This document shows positions 23,692 through 32,863 of a DNA stretch of 57,546 bases, in pieces. Under the pieces are notes generated by a model. It was not told where the DNA came from, ran no database searches, and was given only the letters and a program-made list of their open reading frames with translations. Location of the stretch: NCBI GenBank assembly GCA_019418235.1, contig DYCH01000071.1, positions 8,850 to 66,395 on the forward strand, in the 5' to 3' direction. The first letter of the stretch is position 1. Every line of letters starts with the position of its first letter. Origin of the DNA: Sutterella sp. GTDB lineage: Bacteria; Pseudomonadota; Gammaproteobacteria; Burkholderiales; Burkholderiaceae_F. A program made the position numbers and the translations under genes.

Positions 23692-24754
23692 ACGTTTTTG
23701 CCTTCTTTAACTTTTCTTCGAGCCAGAAACTATACCGAGACATCACAAAACTGCCAAAGAAATAAATGGCAGCAATAAAGATATAGCCTTCGATAAAGAA
23801 TTGGCGCCATTGCGGGTCACCTAACGCCAACCGCAATGCCCCCGTTAAGTCGTACATCGACACAACGGTCACAAGGGACGTATCCATAAAGGTTGACAAC
23901 AAACTATTCACAAACGCAGGAATAACCGCAACCAAAGCTTGCGGGAGAATGACGTAAACATAAACTTGCCACGTCTTCAATCCCAAGGAAGCGGCAGCAT
24001 TAAATTGCGCCTGAGGAATCGTCTGTAAGCCTCCACGAACGGTTTCTGCCATGTAGGCTGCTTGGAAAAGTGAAATCCCTAATGCAATGCGCCAAAAAGC
24101 GTCAAACTTCCACCCCGCCGGCAAAATAAGAGGGAAGATATAGGTGGCGACGAACAAAACCGTGATCAAAGGTACGCCACGAACCAACTCAATGTAGCCA
24201 GTACTGAGAATGCGCAAGATCGGCATGCGAGAACGGCGTCCTAACGCCAATAAAATCCCAAGAGGAGCGGAGGCCGTCATCCCAATAATGGTCAAGATTA
24301 CTGTTAAAGGCAAACCGCCCCATGCATCGGAATCAATAGGCGTTAAACCGAAGACGCCACCGCCCATCATCATGAAGAAAAAGCCCAATGCCAATACCCA
24401 ACCGACAAGAATCAGTTTAACGCCCTTTCTTGTCCACAAGTAAGGAATGGCCGAAACAACCAACATCAAGACCACAACCGCCGTTCCCAATCCTGCGCGC
24501 CAATGCTCTTCATAAGGAAAGCGCCCAAACAAAATCAAACGCCACTTCTCGGTCACAAACCCCCAGCAAGCACCGTCAGCTTGACGGCACAACTCAAGAT
24601 CGGGGGCTGTTACGGCATTAACCAAGCCCCAATTGGTCAAATTAAAGCCCAAGAAAAGCAACACACCAACGATAACCAATGTCACTGCGGTCGACCCGAT
24701 GGACGAACAGTATTGGCTTCTTAAGCTTTGTAGGAGCGTATTTGATCGATTCAT
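23684..24754 (-). CDS. aapM: Amino-acid ABC transporter permease AapM
   Basis: The protein has 356 residues from the ATG at 24754, which has AAGGAG ten bases upstream; the longer frame to 24793 overlaps aapQ. It is an inner-membrane permease of the general L-amino-acid (AapJQMP) type: an N-terminal extension with several helices, then a HisM-like core with the EAA loop ETVRGGLQTIPQAQFNAAASLG that contacts the ATPase. IELVRGVPLITVLF is another family mark. It pairs with AapQ to form the channel and overlaps the SRPBCC gene. No ATPase gene lies in the operon. Confidence 0.9.
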   Translation of the reverse strand: MNRSNTLLQSLRSQYCSSIGSTAVTLVIVGVLLFLGFNLTNWGLVNAVTAPDLELCRQADGACWGFVTEKWRLILFGRFPYEEHWRAGLGTAVVVLMLVVSAIPYLWTRKGVKLILVGWVLALGFFFMMMGGGVFGLTPIDSDAWGGLPLTVILTIIGMTASAPLGILLALGRRSRMPILRILSTGYIELVRGVPLITVLFVATYIFPLILPAGWKFDAFWRIALGISLFQAAYMAETVRGGLQTIPQAQFNAAASLGLKTWQVYVYVILPQALVAVIPAFVNSLLSTFMDTSLVTVVSMYDLTGALRLALGDPQWRQFFIEGYIFIAAIYFFGSFVMSRYSFWLEEKLKKAKTYA

Positions 24755-24764
24755 ACTCCGCTCC

Positions 24765-25946
24765 TTACTTGGGGGCCGCTGTGACACGCGCATTTAAGGC
24801 ATTCATCACAACCGCAATAATGAGATTAAGAAAGAGGTAAACCGCCATGATCAAGACAATGGCTTCAAGTGCTTGCCCCATAATCACAATCGAAGTGTTA
24901 CCGACACTGACGATGTCCGGATAGCCGATAATGACCGCCAATGATGAATTCTTCGTTAAATTCATGAATTGGCTTGCCAATGGCGGAATAACCAAACGCA
25001 ACGACTGTGGCAAAACAACATAACTGATGGTTTGCAAACGCGTCATCCCTAAAGCTTCAGATGCTCGCCATTGATTTTGAGGAACGGCCAAAATACCTGC
25101 ACGAACAATTTCAGCAATTGAGGCTGACGTAAAGGTCGTTAAACCAATCCAAAGGGTAAGAAATTCCGGTGTTGCAGCTGCTCCCCCCGAAACCATAAAG
25201 CCATCCATCGTCGGTTGGCTCCACCCAAAAACACATCCAAAGGCAAACCAGACAAAAAGGCCCGTCAAAACACCGGCCCCCAAACCTAAAAGGGTCGCCA
25301 TGAGGCTTGTGACACGTTGAATGTAAAAATGACGGCAGAAGTAACCAACAAGCAAAGCAAAAAGGAAGGCACAAATATTGGCAAGAGCCAAGTGGTGCGG
25401 AGCCGTAAAATGAAGCCCTGCCTTTGACAACATCGCCAAAGACCCGAACATCAGGGGATCAAATGAATCCGGAAGAAACTCTGTAATCACCAAATAAATC
25501 GCAAACAGTTGAATCAATAACGGAATGTTGCGATAAAACTCGACATGGGCAACGCCCAAAAAACGAACCAACGGATGATTGGAAAGTCGCATTAGACCAA
25601 CAATCACCCCTAAAACAGTTGCCGTCACAATGGAGACCGCAGCCACAAGAATCGTATTGAGCATCCCCGCCAAAAACATTCGACCAAAACTGTCGTTGGA
25701 ATTAACAGGAATTAAGGATTCTCCGATTTCAAAGCTGGATCGATCGCTCAAAAAAGCAAAACCAGAGCGAATGTCTCTCGCTTGCAGGTTGTCATAAATG
25801 TTTTGGCCAAATGCGTACAACAAAGCAATCGTCAATACAAAAATGATTGCTTGCCAAAACCACTCTTTACGACGACGAGCGGCTTCTCGTGCTCGGTACG
25901 ATTCGTCTCCGATTAATGGCTTATTCTTTGAACGTAAATCTATCAT
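24765..25946 (-). CDS. aapQ: Amino-acid ABC transporter permease AapQ
   Basis: The protein has 393 residues. It is the second permease of the AapJQM transporter. A cytoplasmic basic N-terminus (REAARRRKEW) leads into the first helix. FLAGMLNTILVAAVSIVTAT begins the permease core, with VEFYRNIPLLIQLF and the EAA loop ASIAEIVRAGILAVPQNQWRA. An inserted region between the early and late helices is characteristic of AapQ, which is longer than HisQ-type permeases. The gene follows aapJ after about 77 bases that contain a hairpin, and precedes aapM by ten bases. Confidence 0.9.
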   Translation of the reverse strand: MIDLRSKNKPLIGDESYRAREAARRRKEWFWQAIIFVLTIALLYAFGQNIYDNLQARDIRSGFAFLSDRSSFEIGESLIPVNSNDSFGRMFLAGMLNTILVAAVSIVTATVLGVIVGLMRLSNHPLVRFLGVAHVEFYRNIPLLIQLFAIYLVITEFLPDSFDPLMFGSLAMLSKAGLHFTAPHHLALANICAFLFALLVGYFCRHFYIQRVTSLMATLLGLGAGVLTGLFVWFAFGCVFGWSQPTMDGFMVSGGAAATPEFLTLWIGLTTFTSASIAEIVRAGILAVPQNQWRASEALGMTRLQTISYVVLPQSLRLVIPPLASQFMNLTKNSSLAVIIGYPDIVSVGNTSIVIMGQALEAIVLIMAVYLFLNLIIAVVMNALNARVTAAPK

Positions 25947-25966
25947 CTCTTCGTTCGTTAATGATC

Positions 25967-26000
25967 AAAATGGCGGCTGTTCAAACACAACCGCCATTTC
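25967..26000 (-). terminator. Intercistronic hairpin between aapJ and aapQ (partial terminator or mRNA stabiliser)
   Basis: On the minus strand AAATGGCGGTTGTG pairs with CAGCCGCCATTTT across a short loop, followed only by a brief T tract. In ABC operons such hairpins often allow more binding protein than permease to be made. Confidence 0.7.
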
Positions 26001-26023
26001 ATTTAAACGGATTTCAACAGAAA

Positions 26024-27046
26024 TTAACGGATCGGAGGTGCGTAAAGCAAGCCACCTTGCGTCCACAAGTTATTGTTGCCACGCGGCAAACCTAACTTGG
26101 AATTCGGTCCCATGTTGGCCTCAAAGCTTTCACCATAGTTGCCAACTTGCTTAACAATACGGTAACTCCATTTCTTGTCTAACCCTAACATTTTACCCAT
26201 ATCTTCGGAGGCACCGAGTAAACGTTGAACATCCGGGCGCTTATCTTGAGCAAGCTTTTGGTCAACATTGGCCTTGGTGACACCTAATTCTTCTGCATTG
26301 ATTAATGCGAAAAGAGACCAACGAACGATAGAGTACCATTGATCATCACCACGGCGAACAGCCGGAGCCAACGGTTCCTTAGAGATCACTTCGGGCAAAA
26401 TTTCATAATCTGCGGGCTTGGGCGCATTGATTCGAGCGCCAGCCAAGTCGCTCATGTCCGTCGTGTAGGCTTGGCAACGACCTGAGAAGAAGGCGGCCTG
26501 CGTTGCTTCGGTCGTATCAAACACAACGGTCTTAAACTTCATCTTGTTGTTATTGAAGAAGTCGGCCAAACTCTTTTCACTTGACGTCCCTGATTGCACA
26601 CAAATCGTAGCGCCATTTAATTGCTTAGCGCTCTTAACGTTCAAGCGCTTCGGAACCAAGAAACCTTGACCGTCATAGTAGCTGACAGCAGTAAACAAGG
26701 CCCCGGTCGTCGTATCACGCGTCATCGTCCAAGATGTATTGCGAGCCAACATATCAATTTCCCCGGCTTGCAAAGCGGAGAAACGTTGCGGAGAACTCAA
26801 GGGAACAAACTTCACTTTTTTCGCATCACCCAATGTAGCAGCGGCAACAGCACGGCAAACATCAACATCTAAGCCCGTCCAATTCCCCTTACTGTCCACA
26901 GAAGAAAAGCCAGGAGCGGCTGTGTTGACACCGCAAATCAGTTGCCCACGTGCTTTGACCGTATCAAGCGTTGAAGATGCGTTGGCTTGTGCACTGACAG
27001 CCAACCCTAATAATGCAATAGACATCACACTTAACTTGGTTTGCAT
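26024..27046 (-). CDS. aapJ: General amino-acid ABC transporter substrate-binding protein AapJ
   Basis: The protein has 340 residues, with a Sec signal peptide (LLGLAVSAQANA-SS, cleavage near residue 23). The mature protein has the family-3 solute-binding fold. ARGQLICGVNTAAPGFS begins it, NWTGLDVDVCRAVAAATLGD and ARNTSWTMTRD follow, and the Cys in GATICVQSGT and another in FSGRCQAYTTD match the AapJ pattern. It captures L-amino acids in the periplasm and delivers them to AapQM. A GAGGAA ribosome binding site lies upstream. The 272-base gap to the divergent CNNM gene must hold both promoters. Confidence 0.92.
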   Translation of the reverse strand: MQTKLSVMSIALLGLAVSAQANASSTLDTVKARGQLICGVNTAAPGFSSVDSKGNWTGLDVDVCRAVAAATLGDAKKVKFVPLSSPQRFSALQAGEIDMLARNTSWTMTRDTTTGALFTAVSYYDGQGFLVPKRLNVKSAKQLNGATICVQSGTSSEKSLADFFNNNKMKFKTVVFDTTEATQAAFFSGRCQAYTTDMSDLAGARINAPKPADYEILPEVISKEPLAPAVRRGDDQWYSIVRWSLFALINAEELGVTKANVDQKLAQDKRPDVQRLLGASEDMGKMLGLDKKWSYRIVKQVGNYGESFEANMGPNSKLGLPRGNNNLWTQGGLLYAPPIR

Positions 27047-27260
27047 AGGGAATTCCTCTTTTTGCGAAAAAATTGAACAAAAACTCCACGGTACTCTGAC
27101 AATTCATACCGACAAGTCTTTTGGGTTGAATATGATTTTTACATCAACGTCTATATAAAGACAAGGCAAAACCCGTTATAAAATGTGAAGAAATAGTTCC
27201 TTTTGCGTAATTCTCTAGAAAACTTTCGAGAGAAAGAATCTATAAAAATCAGTTACATAG

Positions 27261-27289
27261 TTCAAAAAAGTCGTTATTTTTGCTATACT
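27261..27289 (+). promoter_or_regulatory. Candidate promoter for the CNNM/CorC gene
   Basis: TTCAAA (27261-27266) and an extended -10 TGCTATACT (TATACT at 27284-27289) are separated by 17 bases, about 30 bases before the ATG at 27319. It is one of the best sigma-70-like matches in the window. Confidence 0.6.
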
Positions 27290-27318
27290 TAGGGGCTGTA
27301 TAACTTAAACGTGCTTTT

Positions 27319-28680
27319 ATGTCGAACTATTCGCTTTTCTTTCTACTCGTTGCGTTAATTCTTTCGAGTAGTTTCTTCTCAATCTCAGAAATCTCCCTGG
27401 CTGCAGCCAAAAAAATTCGATTAACCACCATGGCCGAAGAAGGCCAACCCAAAGCTTCTCGTGTTTTAGCCCTGCAAGAACATCCAGGACATTTTTTCAC
27501 CGTTGTTCAAATTGGTGTTAATGCCGTCGCGCTTGCTGGCGGTATCGTTGGTGAACGACTTTTCTCCCCCGCTTTTACTGACTTTGCATTAAATTTCACC
27601 GCTAACGGTGCTCTTGCCAATACCTTTGGATTTTGGTCAAGCTTTATTCTTTCTACAACGGCCTTCATTTTGTTTGCCGACTTAATCCCTAAGCGTTTAG
27701 CACTCGTTGCTCCTGAACAAATCGCCGTAGCAGTCATCGGCCCGATGTCCTTCTTGATTCGTGCGTTAGCTCCCTTTGTTTGGTTCTTTAATGGCATTGC
27801 CAACTTCACCATTCGCCTTTTAGGACTGCCCGAACACGCTCAAGAAAAAATCACCTCTGAAGACATTATTGCTACCGTGGACGCCGGTACCGCAGCCGGC
27901 ATTATCGCTACGGAAGAGCAGACTGCCATCGAAAATATTTTCGAATTGGAAAGTCGTACCGTTCCTAGCTCTATGACGGCTCGTGAAAGCATTGTTTATC
28001 TGCTTTTGGACGATACTGAAGAGGAAATTTGCCGCAAAGTTGTTAATACACCTCACAACCAATACATTGTTTGTAATGAAAACCTTGACAATGTTGTGGG
28101 TATTGTGGATTCCAAGGCCTTGTTGCGCCGCATCATGAGCGAAAAGGACTTATCCCTCAAGGAATCTGGCCTCGTTCGCCCCGTGCAAATGGTGCCCGAC
28201 TCTTTAACGTTGTCTGAAATCCTCGATTGCTTTAAACGCACCCATTCAGACTTTGCCGTCATCATTAACGAGTACGCTCTTGTGGTGGGCATCATCACTT
28301 TGAACGATGTCATGAGTACGGTGATGGGTGACTTGGTGAGCACTGAGGAAGAAGCCCAAATCCTCGAACGTGAAGACGGTAGTTGGTTAGTAGACGGCTC
28401 TACGGCCATTGACGACTTAGAACGACTCTTAGGTTTTGAAAGTTTGCCCGAAGACTCGACCTACGAAACCGTTGCTGGCTTTATCATGTACATGCTTCGT
28501 AAGATTCCGAAGCGTACGGATCGCATCACCTACGGCGGCTATCGCTTCGAAGTCATTGATGTGGACAACAACAAGGTTGATCAAATCTTGGTGACTCCGG
28601 TCAAACCCGACGTTCCTAAAGAAGTCATGAACGCTTTACCGAACGCCGAGGCACCGGAAACCAAGGAAGCATCCAACTGA
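27319..28680 (+). CDS. CNNM/CorC family transporter-like protein (DUF21, CBS pair, CorC_HlyC)
   Basis: The protein has 453 residues. The N-terminal DUF21 (CNNM) membrane domain has a short exported N-terminus and about four helices (FLLVALILSSSFFSISEISL, then VVQIGVNAVALAGGIV and FADLIPKRLALV). Two CBS domains follow (ESIVYLLLDDTEEE and DSLTLSEILDCFKRTHSDF) with a C-terminal CorC_HlyC domain (DGSWLVDGSTAIDDLERLLG). Relatives (CorB, CorC, YfjD, old name hemolysin) are linked to Mg2+/Na+ export or resistance to cobalt; hemolysin activity is not expected. It is a single-gene unit with its own promoter and a strong terminator. Confidence 0.88.
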   Translation: MSNYSLFFLLVALILSSSFFSISEISLAAAKKIRLTTMAEEGQPKASRVLALQEHPGHFFTVVQIGVNAVALAGGIVGERLFSPAFTDFALNFTANGALANTFGFWSSFILSTTAFILFADLIPKRLALVAPEQIAVAVIGPMSFLIRALAPFVWFFNGIANFTIRLLGLPEHAQEKITSEDIIATVDAGTAAGIIATEEQTAIENIFELESRTVPSSMTARESIVYLLLDDTEEEICRKVVNTPHNQYIVCNENLDNVVGIVDSKALLRRIMSEKDLSLKESGLVRPVQMVPDSLTLSEILDCFKRTHSDFAVIINEYALVVGIITLNDVMSTVMGDLVSTEEEAQILEREDGSWLVDGSTAIDDLERLLGFESLPEDSTYETVAGFIMYMLRKIPKRTDRITYGGYRFEVIDVDNNKVDQILVTPVKPDVPKEVMNALPNAEAPETKEASN

Positions 28681-28700
28681 CGCTTTCAGATGTTCCTGCT

Positions 28701-28746
28701 AAAACACCCCAAACTTTAAGCTCAGTTTGGGGTGTTTTGTTTTTTT
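28701..28746. terminator. Bidirectional terminator between the CNNM gene and topB
   Basis: AAAACACCCCAAACT pairs with AGTTTGGGGTGTTTT around a short loop. A long T run follows on the plus strand and a shorter one on the minus strand, so it can end both convergent genes. Confidence 0.92.
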
Positions 28747-28751
28747 GACTC

Positions 28752-31238
28752 TTATTCGGATCTTTTCGTCTTACTCGTTGTCTTTTTGGCTTTGGTTGTC
28801 GGTCGCTTCTGAGTAAACTCAAAACCAATTGATCCGTCTTTACCCATCACCAATTGAGCCGAGAATTTGCGCTTCGTACGATTAGAGACAAAGCCCGTTA
28901 ACTCATCACTTTTACCTTCGGTCAAGATTTTTTGAACCTGTTCAGGATCGATACTTTGTTGCAAAATAATGCGCCCGATTCGGAAGTCACACGTCTTTTC
29001 TAAGGTTTTTTCGCAGAGGTAGCCCTTGGGCGTATTTAACACTGCCGAGCCACACTTAGGACACGTGCCGATTGCTTCAAATTGAGACTTTTCCAAAGGT
29101 TCGTCAGACTCTTCTTCCTTTTGACCGAAGTCGAATTCCAACTTAAAGTCATCGGTAATTTTCAAAATGGCAGCAAAAGGACGTCCCATCTTGCTGATAA
29201 AACCATCCAACGGGCCAATGGCTCGGTTCTTTAAAAGTTCTTCAACTTCTGCCACTTCAAATGTACGGCCACCAGGGTGCTTGGTTAAGCTAAAGTCACA
29301 TTTCGTGCAAGCAAAACGACGATAGTTTTCCACAATTTCAGAGCCACATTTCGGACAAGGCGTCTTCAAATGCGCAGGGTTTTCAAGAGGAACCGTGTCA
29401 CCTTCATAACGCTTGGCAGCATCAACAATGGTCTCCGTCATTTGACGAATATCCTTCATAAAGGTATCTCGCGTCAATTTCCCTTGTTCGATTTGCGCAA
29501 GCTTGTATTCCCATTCGCCGGTCAATTCCGGTTCGGATAATTCCGAGACGCCTAAACCCTTGAGCAAGACAAAGAGTTGGCGAGCCTTAAACGTAGGCTT
29601 TAGATCGCGTCCATCTCGAACCAAATAGTTTTGTAACAACAAACCTTCGATGATGGCGGCACGCGTTGCCGGCGTTCCAAGACCTTTACCGGCCATGGCT
29701 TCGCGCAATCCCTCTTCTTCAACGAGTTTGCCTGCACCTTCCATAGCTGACAAAAGCGTAGCTTCGGTGTAGCGCGGCGGAGCCTTGGTGGCCTTTTCTT
29801 CAGCTTGAGCAGACACAACAGCCACCTTCTCACCCTTTTCAACCGGCACTAAGGTTTCGCTCTTTTCAACATCTCGACCATAAACAGACAACCAACCGGC
29901 TTTGACCAAAACCTTACCTTCGGTTTTGAGCTTTTCTTTGCCGACCGTCGTAATTCGAGTCGTTACGTCATACTCAGCAGCCGGGTAGAACACGGCCATG
30001 AAGCGCTTAACCACCAAGTCATAGATTTTCTCTTCAACCTCTGACAATTTCTTCGGCTGTTGAGAGGTCGGAATAATGGCAAAGTGATCTGAAATCTTGG
30101 AATTATCAAAAACACGCTTCGTCGGTTTGACCCAGTGATTTTGAAGGATTTGATCGGCGCCACTGAAATAGCGATTCGTCTCTTTGAGCGCCTCAAGCGT
30201 CGAGACCACGGTCGATGTATAGTCTTCCGGCAAAGCACGTGCGTCCGTTCTCGGATACGTCAACACTTTGTGTTTTTCATACAGGGCTTGAGCGGCCGCC
30301 AACGTCGTTTTAGCGGAAAAACCAAAGCGATTATTAGCCTCTCTTTGCAAACTGGTTAAGTCAAAAAGAAGCGGAGAAAGTTGAGTCGTACGCTTTGCCG
30401 TTTCTTCAACGGTTGCAGCTTGTCCATTAAGGCGTTCACATAACGCTAAAGCTTCATCTTTATCCCAAATGCGTTCAGCCTTCAAATGAGGATGATCTTC
30501 GCTTTTCTTAAAAGTCGGATCAAACCATTGAGCTTGGTATTGACCTGCCTTTGCCTGAACATCGGCGAGCACTTCCCAATACTTTTGGCTTACAAAAGAA
30601 GCAATTTTTTCTTCTCTTTCGACCACAATTGCCAAGGTCGGCGTTTGAACACGACCGACCGTTGTCAAGAAAAAGCCTCCATCCTTGCTATTGAACGCCG
30701 TCATAGCACGAGTGCCATTAATCCCAACCAACCAGTCGGCCTCTGAGCGAGAGCGTGCAGCATCTGACAAATTTTGCATGTCAGCATCGCTTCTCAAATT
30801 CTTAAAGGCCTGTACGATGGAGGCCGGTGTCATGGATTGCAACCAAAGACGTTGAATTGGCTTTTTGCATTTAGCGGCTTGCATGATGTAGCGGAAAATC
30901 AATTCCCCTTCACGCCCAGCGTCGCAAGCATTGATCACGCCGACAATATCGGTGCGCTTAAGCAAACGTTTTAAAACTTTTAATTTGTCCTCCGTCTTTT
31001 TAATCGGTTTTAAATCAAAAGACGGCGGAATCATCGGTAAGTGCGTAAACGTCCACTTCCCTCTTTTAACATCGTATTTTTCCGGAACGGCCAACTCCAA
31101 CAAATGACCGACCGCCGAGCTGACCACATATTGGTCACTCTCGAAAAAATCCTTCTCACGTTGCATGCCACCCAAGGCCTTTGCAATATCCGACGCAACG
31201 GAAGGTTTTTCAGCAATAACGAGCAACTTTTCACTCAT
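28752..31238 (-). CDS. topB: DNA topoisomerase III
   Basis: The protein has 828 residues. It is a type IA topoisomerase that decatenates DNA and resolves recombination intermediates. The TOPRIM domain has KPSVASDIAKALG and NACDAGREGELIF (acidic triad and conserved Glu). The catalytic Tyr is Y328 in LTYPRTDAR. After the core comes a C-terminal extension with two zinc-ribbon-like motifs (CPKCGSEIVENY...CTKC and CPKCGSAV...CEK...C) and a basic Lys/Thr-rich tail. It is longer than E. coli TopB (653) because of this extension, as is common in Burkholderiales. It follows dprA on the same strand after 82 bases, a common pairing. Confidence 0.94.
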   Translation of the reverse strand: MSEKLLVIAEKPSVASDIAKALGGMQREKDFFESDQYVVSSAVGHLLELAVPEKYDVKRGKWTFTHLPMIPPSFDLKPIKKTEDKLKVLKRLLKRTDIVGVINACDAGREGELIFRYIMQAAKCKKPIQRLWLQSMTPASIVQAFKNLRSDADMQNLSDAARSRSEADWLVGINGTRAMTAFNSKDGGFFLTTVGRVQTPTLAIVVEREEKIASFVSQKYWEVLADVQAKAGQYQAQWFDPTFKKSEDHPHLKAERIWDKDEALALCERLNGQAATVEETAKRTTQLSPLLFDLTSLQREANNRFGFSAKTTLAAAQALYEKHKVLTYPRTDARALPEDYTSTVVSTLEALKETNRYFSGADQILQNHWVKPTKRVFDNSKISDHFAIIPTSQQPKKLSEVEEKIYDLVVKRFMAVFYPAAEYDVTTRITTVGKEKLKTEGKVLVKAGWLSVYGRDVEKSETLVPVEKGEKVAVVSAQAEEKATKAPPRYTEATLLSAMEGAGKLVEEEGLREAMAGKGLGTPATRAAIIEGLLLQNYLVRDGRDLKPTFKARQLFVLLKGLGVSELSEPELTGEWEYKLAQIEQGKLTRDTFMKDIRQMTETIVDAAKRYEGDTVPLENPAHLKTPCPKCGSEIVENYRRFACTKCDFSLTKHPGGRTFEVAEVEELLKNRAIGPLDGFISKMGRPFAAILKITDDFKLEFDFGQKEEESDEPLEKSQFEAIGTCPKCGSAVLNTPKGYLCEKTLEKTCDFRIGRIILQQSIDPEQVQKILTEGKSDELTGFVSNRTKRKFSAQLVMGKDGSIGFEFTQKRPTTKAKKTTSKTKRSE

Positions 31239-31320
31239 GACAAAATCCTAATTCTGCAATGTCTCAACAAAATGCTTTTTTTAGAGTAGCAATAAATGGG
31301 GGTACTTTTGCAAATTTTCT

Positions 31321-32211
31321 TTATAGATTTTTCAATTTCATGTTTTTCAAAATGTCATCCGTCCCTTCTACCAAAGAGGCGCCTTGCTTGATTAGTTGGT
31401 GACATCCTTTACTTAACGGGTGATGAATCGAACCAGGCACTGCCATCACCTCACGGCCTAAGTCTCCGGCCTCGCGCATCAATGATAAAACTTTCGATCG
31501 TTGACTGGCTTGGATAACAACAAAGTTGTTCACCGTTGCCATCCACAAGCGTTGAATTCCTTCCAAATCTCCTTCCTCAAACGCCTCTTTAACGGGAAAT
31601 ACCGTACTAATGATCAGTCCCTTATTAGCAACAAAGTTTCGTTTCATCTCTATTTGAGGATTGGCTAACGGAGTTGAGCATATCCAAATCAAATAATCAG
31701 GGTGCGACCTCGCAACCGATACCAACGCATCTTGCTCAATACCTTGCTTGTCGGTTTGAACAATCGCAATCTCAGCGTCTTCACACAACCGTTTAGCCCA
31801 CGCTTGAGTTAAGTCACTTGCCTCTGCCGTCGGGTGAGAACTGCCTATTAAAGAAATAGTCGGTCGAGAAAAAAGAGAGAGATTTCCAATCGCAAAAAAG
31901 ACAACAGGCGCCAAACCACTTACTAACAATGATTGGGGATAATCAACATCCTCCAACGTAATCATGCGAGCACCTGGTGTGTGCTCAAGCCATTTCAACG
32001 ACTCTTCAATCGTTTTTTCGACTTCCAAACTCGGAGCGCGTCGAAGTTTCAACGCAAGCGACTCTCCCACAATGGATCGCAATTGTTGAAAACTTGCGCT
32101 GAAAATTTCCTCAGGCAGACCGATATGCGTTAATAATTGCTGAGCCTCAATACTGGTTAATTCCGGCGTCAACACTAAGCGTAACCAATCTCTCTGTTGT
32201 TCTTTATTCAT
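31321..32211 (-). CDS. dprA: Divergent DprA/Smf-family protein
   Basis: The protein has 296 residues, with GAGAGGG before the ATG. DprA normally loads RecA on incoming single-stranded DNA in transformation. Position (next to topB and divergent from def/fmt) and the C-terminal block EVMAVPGSIHHPLSKGC...LIKQGA identify the family. The Rossmann core is unusually diverged. The GSR motif is GSS (123-125), the SGLARGID motif reads TDKQGIEQ (about 153-160), and the FPRRNRIIAG block is replaced by DLEGIQRLWMAT (about 215-226). A C-terminal winged-helix domain is missing. Canonical DNA binding may be weakened. The reading frame is intact, so it is not a simple pseudogene. Confidence 0.8.
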   Translation of the reverse strand: MNKEQQRDWLRLVLTPELTSIEAQQLLTHIGLPEEIFSASFQQLRSIVGESLALKLRRAPSLEVEKTIEESLKWLEHTPGARMITLEDVDYPQSLLVSGLAPVVFFAIGNLSLFSRPTISLIGSSHPTAEASDLTQAWAKRLCEDAEIAIVQTDKQGIEQDALVSVARSHPDYLIWICSTPLANPQIEMKRNFVANKGLIISTVFPVKEAFEEGDLEGIQRLWMATVNNFVVIQASQRSKVLSLMREAGDLGREVMAVPGSIHHPLSKGCHQLIKQGASLVEGTDDILKNMKLKNL

Positions 32212-32319
32212 AAATCCCTCTCGACCTTTGTCCTCATTGTACGTTTGATTTCAAAATAGAATCCGCAATTCTTGATAAAATTCCCCCTTGAATTCATTTT
32301 AAATTTTGGAGCACTCGAC

Positions 32320-32829
32320 GTGACTACTTTGCCTATTGTGCAATTTCCCAACCCCGTTCTTGAAACGGTTTGTCAGCCCATCGGTGAGATTACCGAGGAT
32401 ATTGTTGCGCTGGCAAAGGATATGGCCCAAACCATGTACGAGGCACCCGGGGTCGGACTAGCTGCTCCTCAAGTGGGTCACAGCATTCGTCTCGTTGTTG
32501 TTGATGTCAGCGAAAATAAAGACAGTCTCTTAACGCTCATTAATCCTGAAATTGTCGCCAAAAGCGAAGAAATGGAATTGGGAGAAGAGGGTTGCCTTTC
32601 GTTGCCGGGCATTTATGAAAAGGTAACCCGTTACTCTGAAGTGACGGTTCGTTACACGGATATCTCAGGTCAGCAACAAGAGTTGCACGCCGATGGGCTT
32701 TTGGCCATTTGCCTTCAACACGAATTGGATCACTTGGACGGTAAGGTCTTTGTTGATCACTTAAGTCGCCTCAAACGCGACCGAGCATGCGCCAAATTAA
32801 AAAAGAAGCGTTTGCAAGAGCGCCAATAA
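32320..32829 (+). CDS. def: Peptide deformylase
   Basis: The protein has 169 residues from a GTG at 32320 with TTGGAG eight bases upstream, which gives the usual length and N-terminus (PIVQFPNPVLETVCQPI). The longer frame from 32272 is rejected. It is a metalloenzyme that removes the formyl group from nascent N-formylmethionine. All three motifs are intact: GVGLAAPQVG, EGCLSLPG and QHELDHLDG (Cys and two His metal ligands, catalytic Glu). fmt, the opposing enzyme, lies about 1 kb downstream beyond an inserted, oppositely oriented hydrolase; in many relatives def and fmt are adjacent. Confidence 0.96.
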   Translation: MTTLPIVQFPNPVLETVCQPIGEITEDIVALAKDMAQTMYEAPGVGLAAPQVGHSIRLVVVDVSENKDSLLTLINPEIVAKSEEMELGEEGCLSLPGIYEKVTRYSEVTVRYTDISGQQQELHADGLLAICLQHELDHLDGKVFVDHLSRLKRDRACAKLKKKRLQERQ

Positions 32830-32832
32830 TTC

Positions 32833-32862
32833 AAAAGGACGGTTTCAAGCCGTCCTTTTTGC
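32833..32862. terminator. Terminator between def and the alpha/beta hydrolase
   Basis: AAAAGGACGG pairs with CCGTCCTTTT around TTTCAAG, followed by T on the plus strand. The minus-strand copy also ends in T, so it probably serves both convergent genes. Confidence 0.88.
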
Positions 32863-32863
32863 A

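Noticed and set aside
26024..26043. AapJ end and the following gap as a place for the missing ATPase
   Set aside because: The 77-base gap to aapQ holds only a hairpin; no frame with Walker motifs exists in this operon on either strand.
32272..32319. Longer deformylase start
   Set aside because: The added 16 residues are unlike the family, while the GTG at 32320 has a ribosome binding site and gives exactly the usual length.
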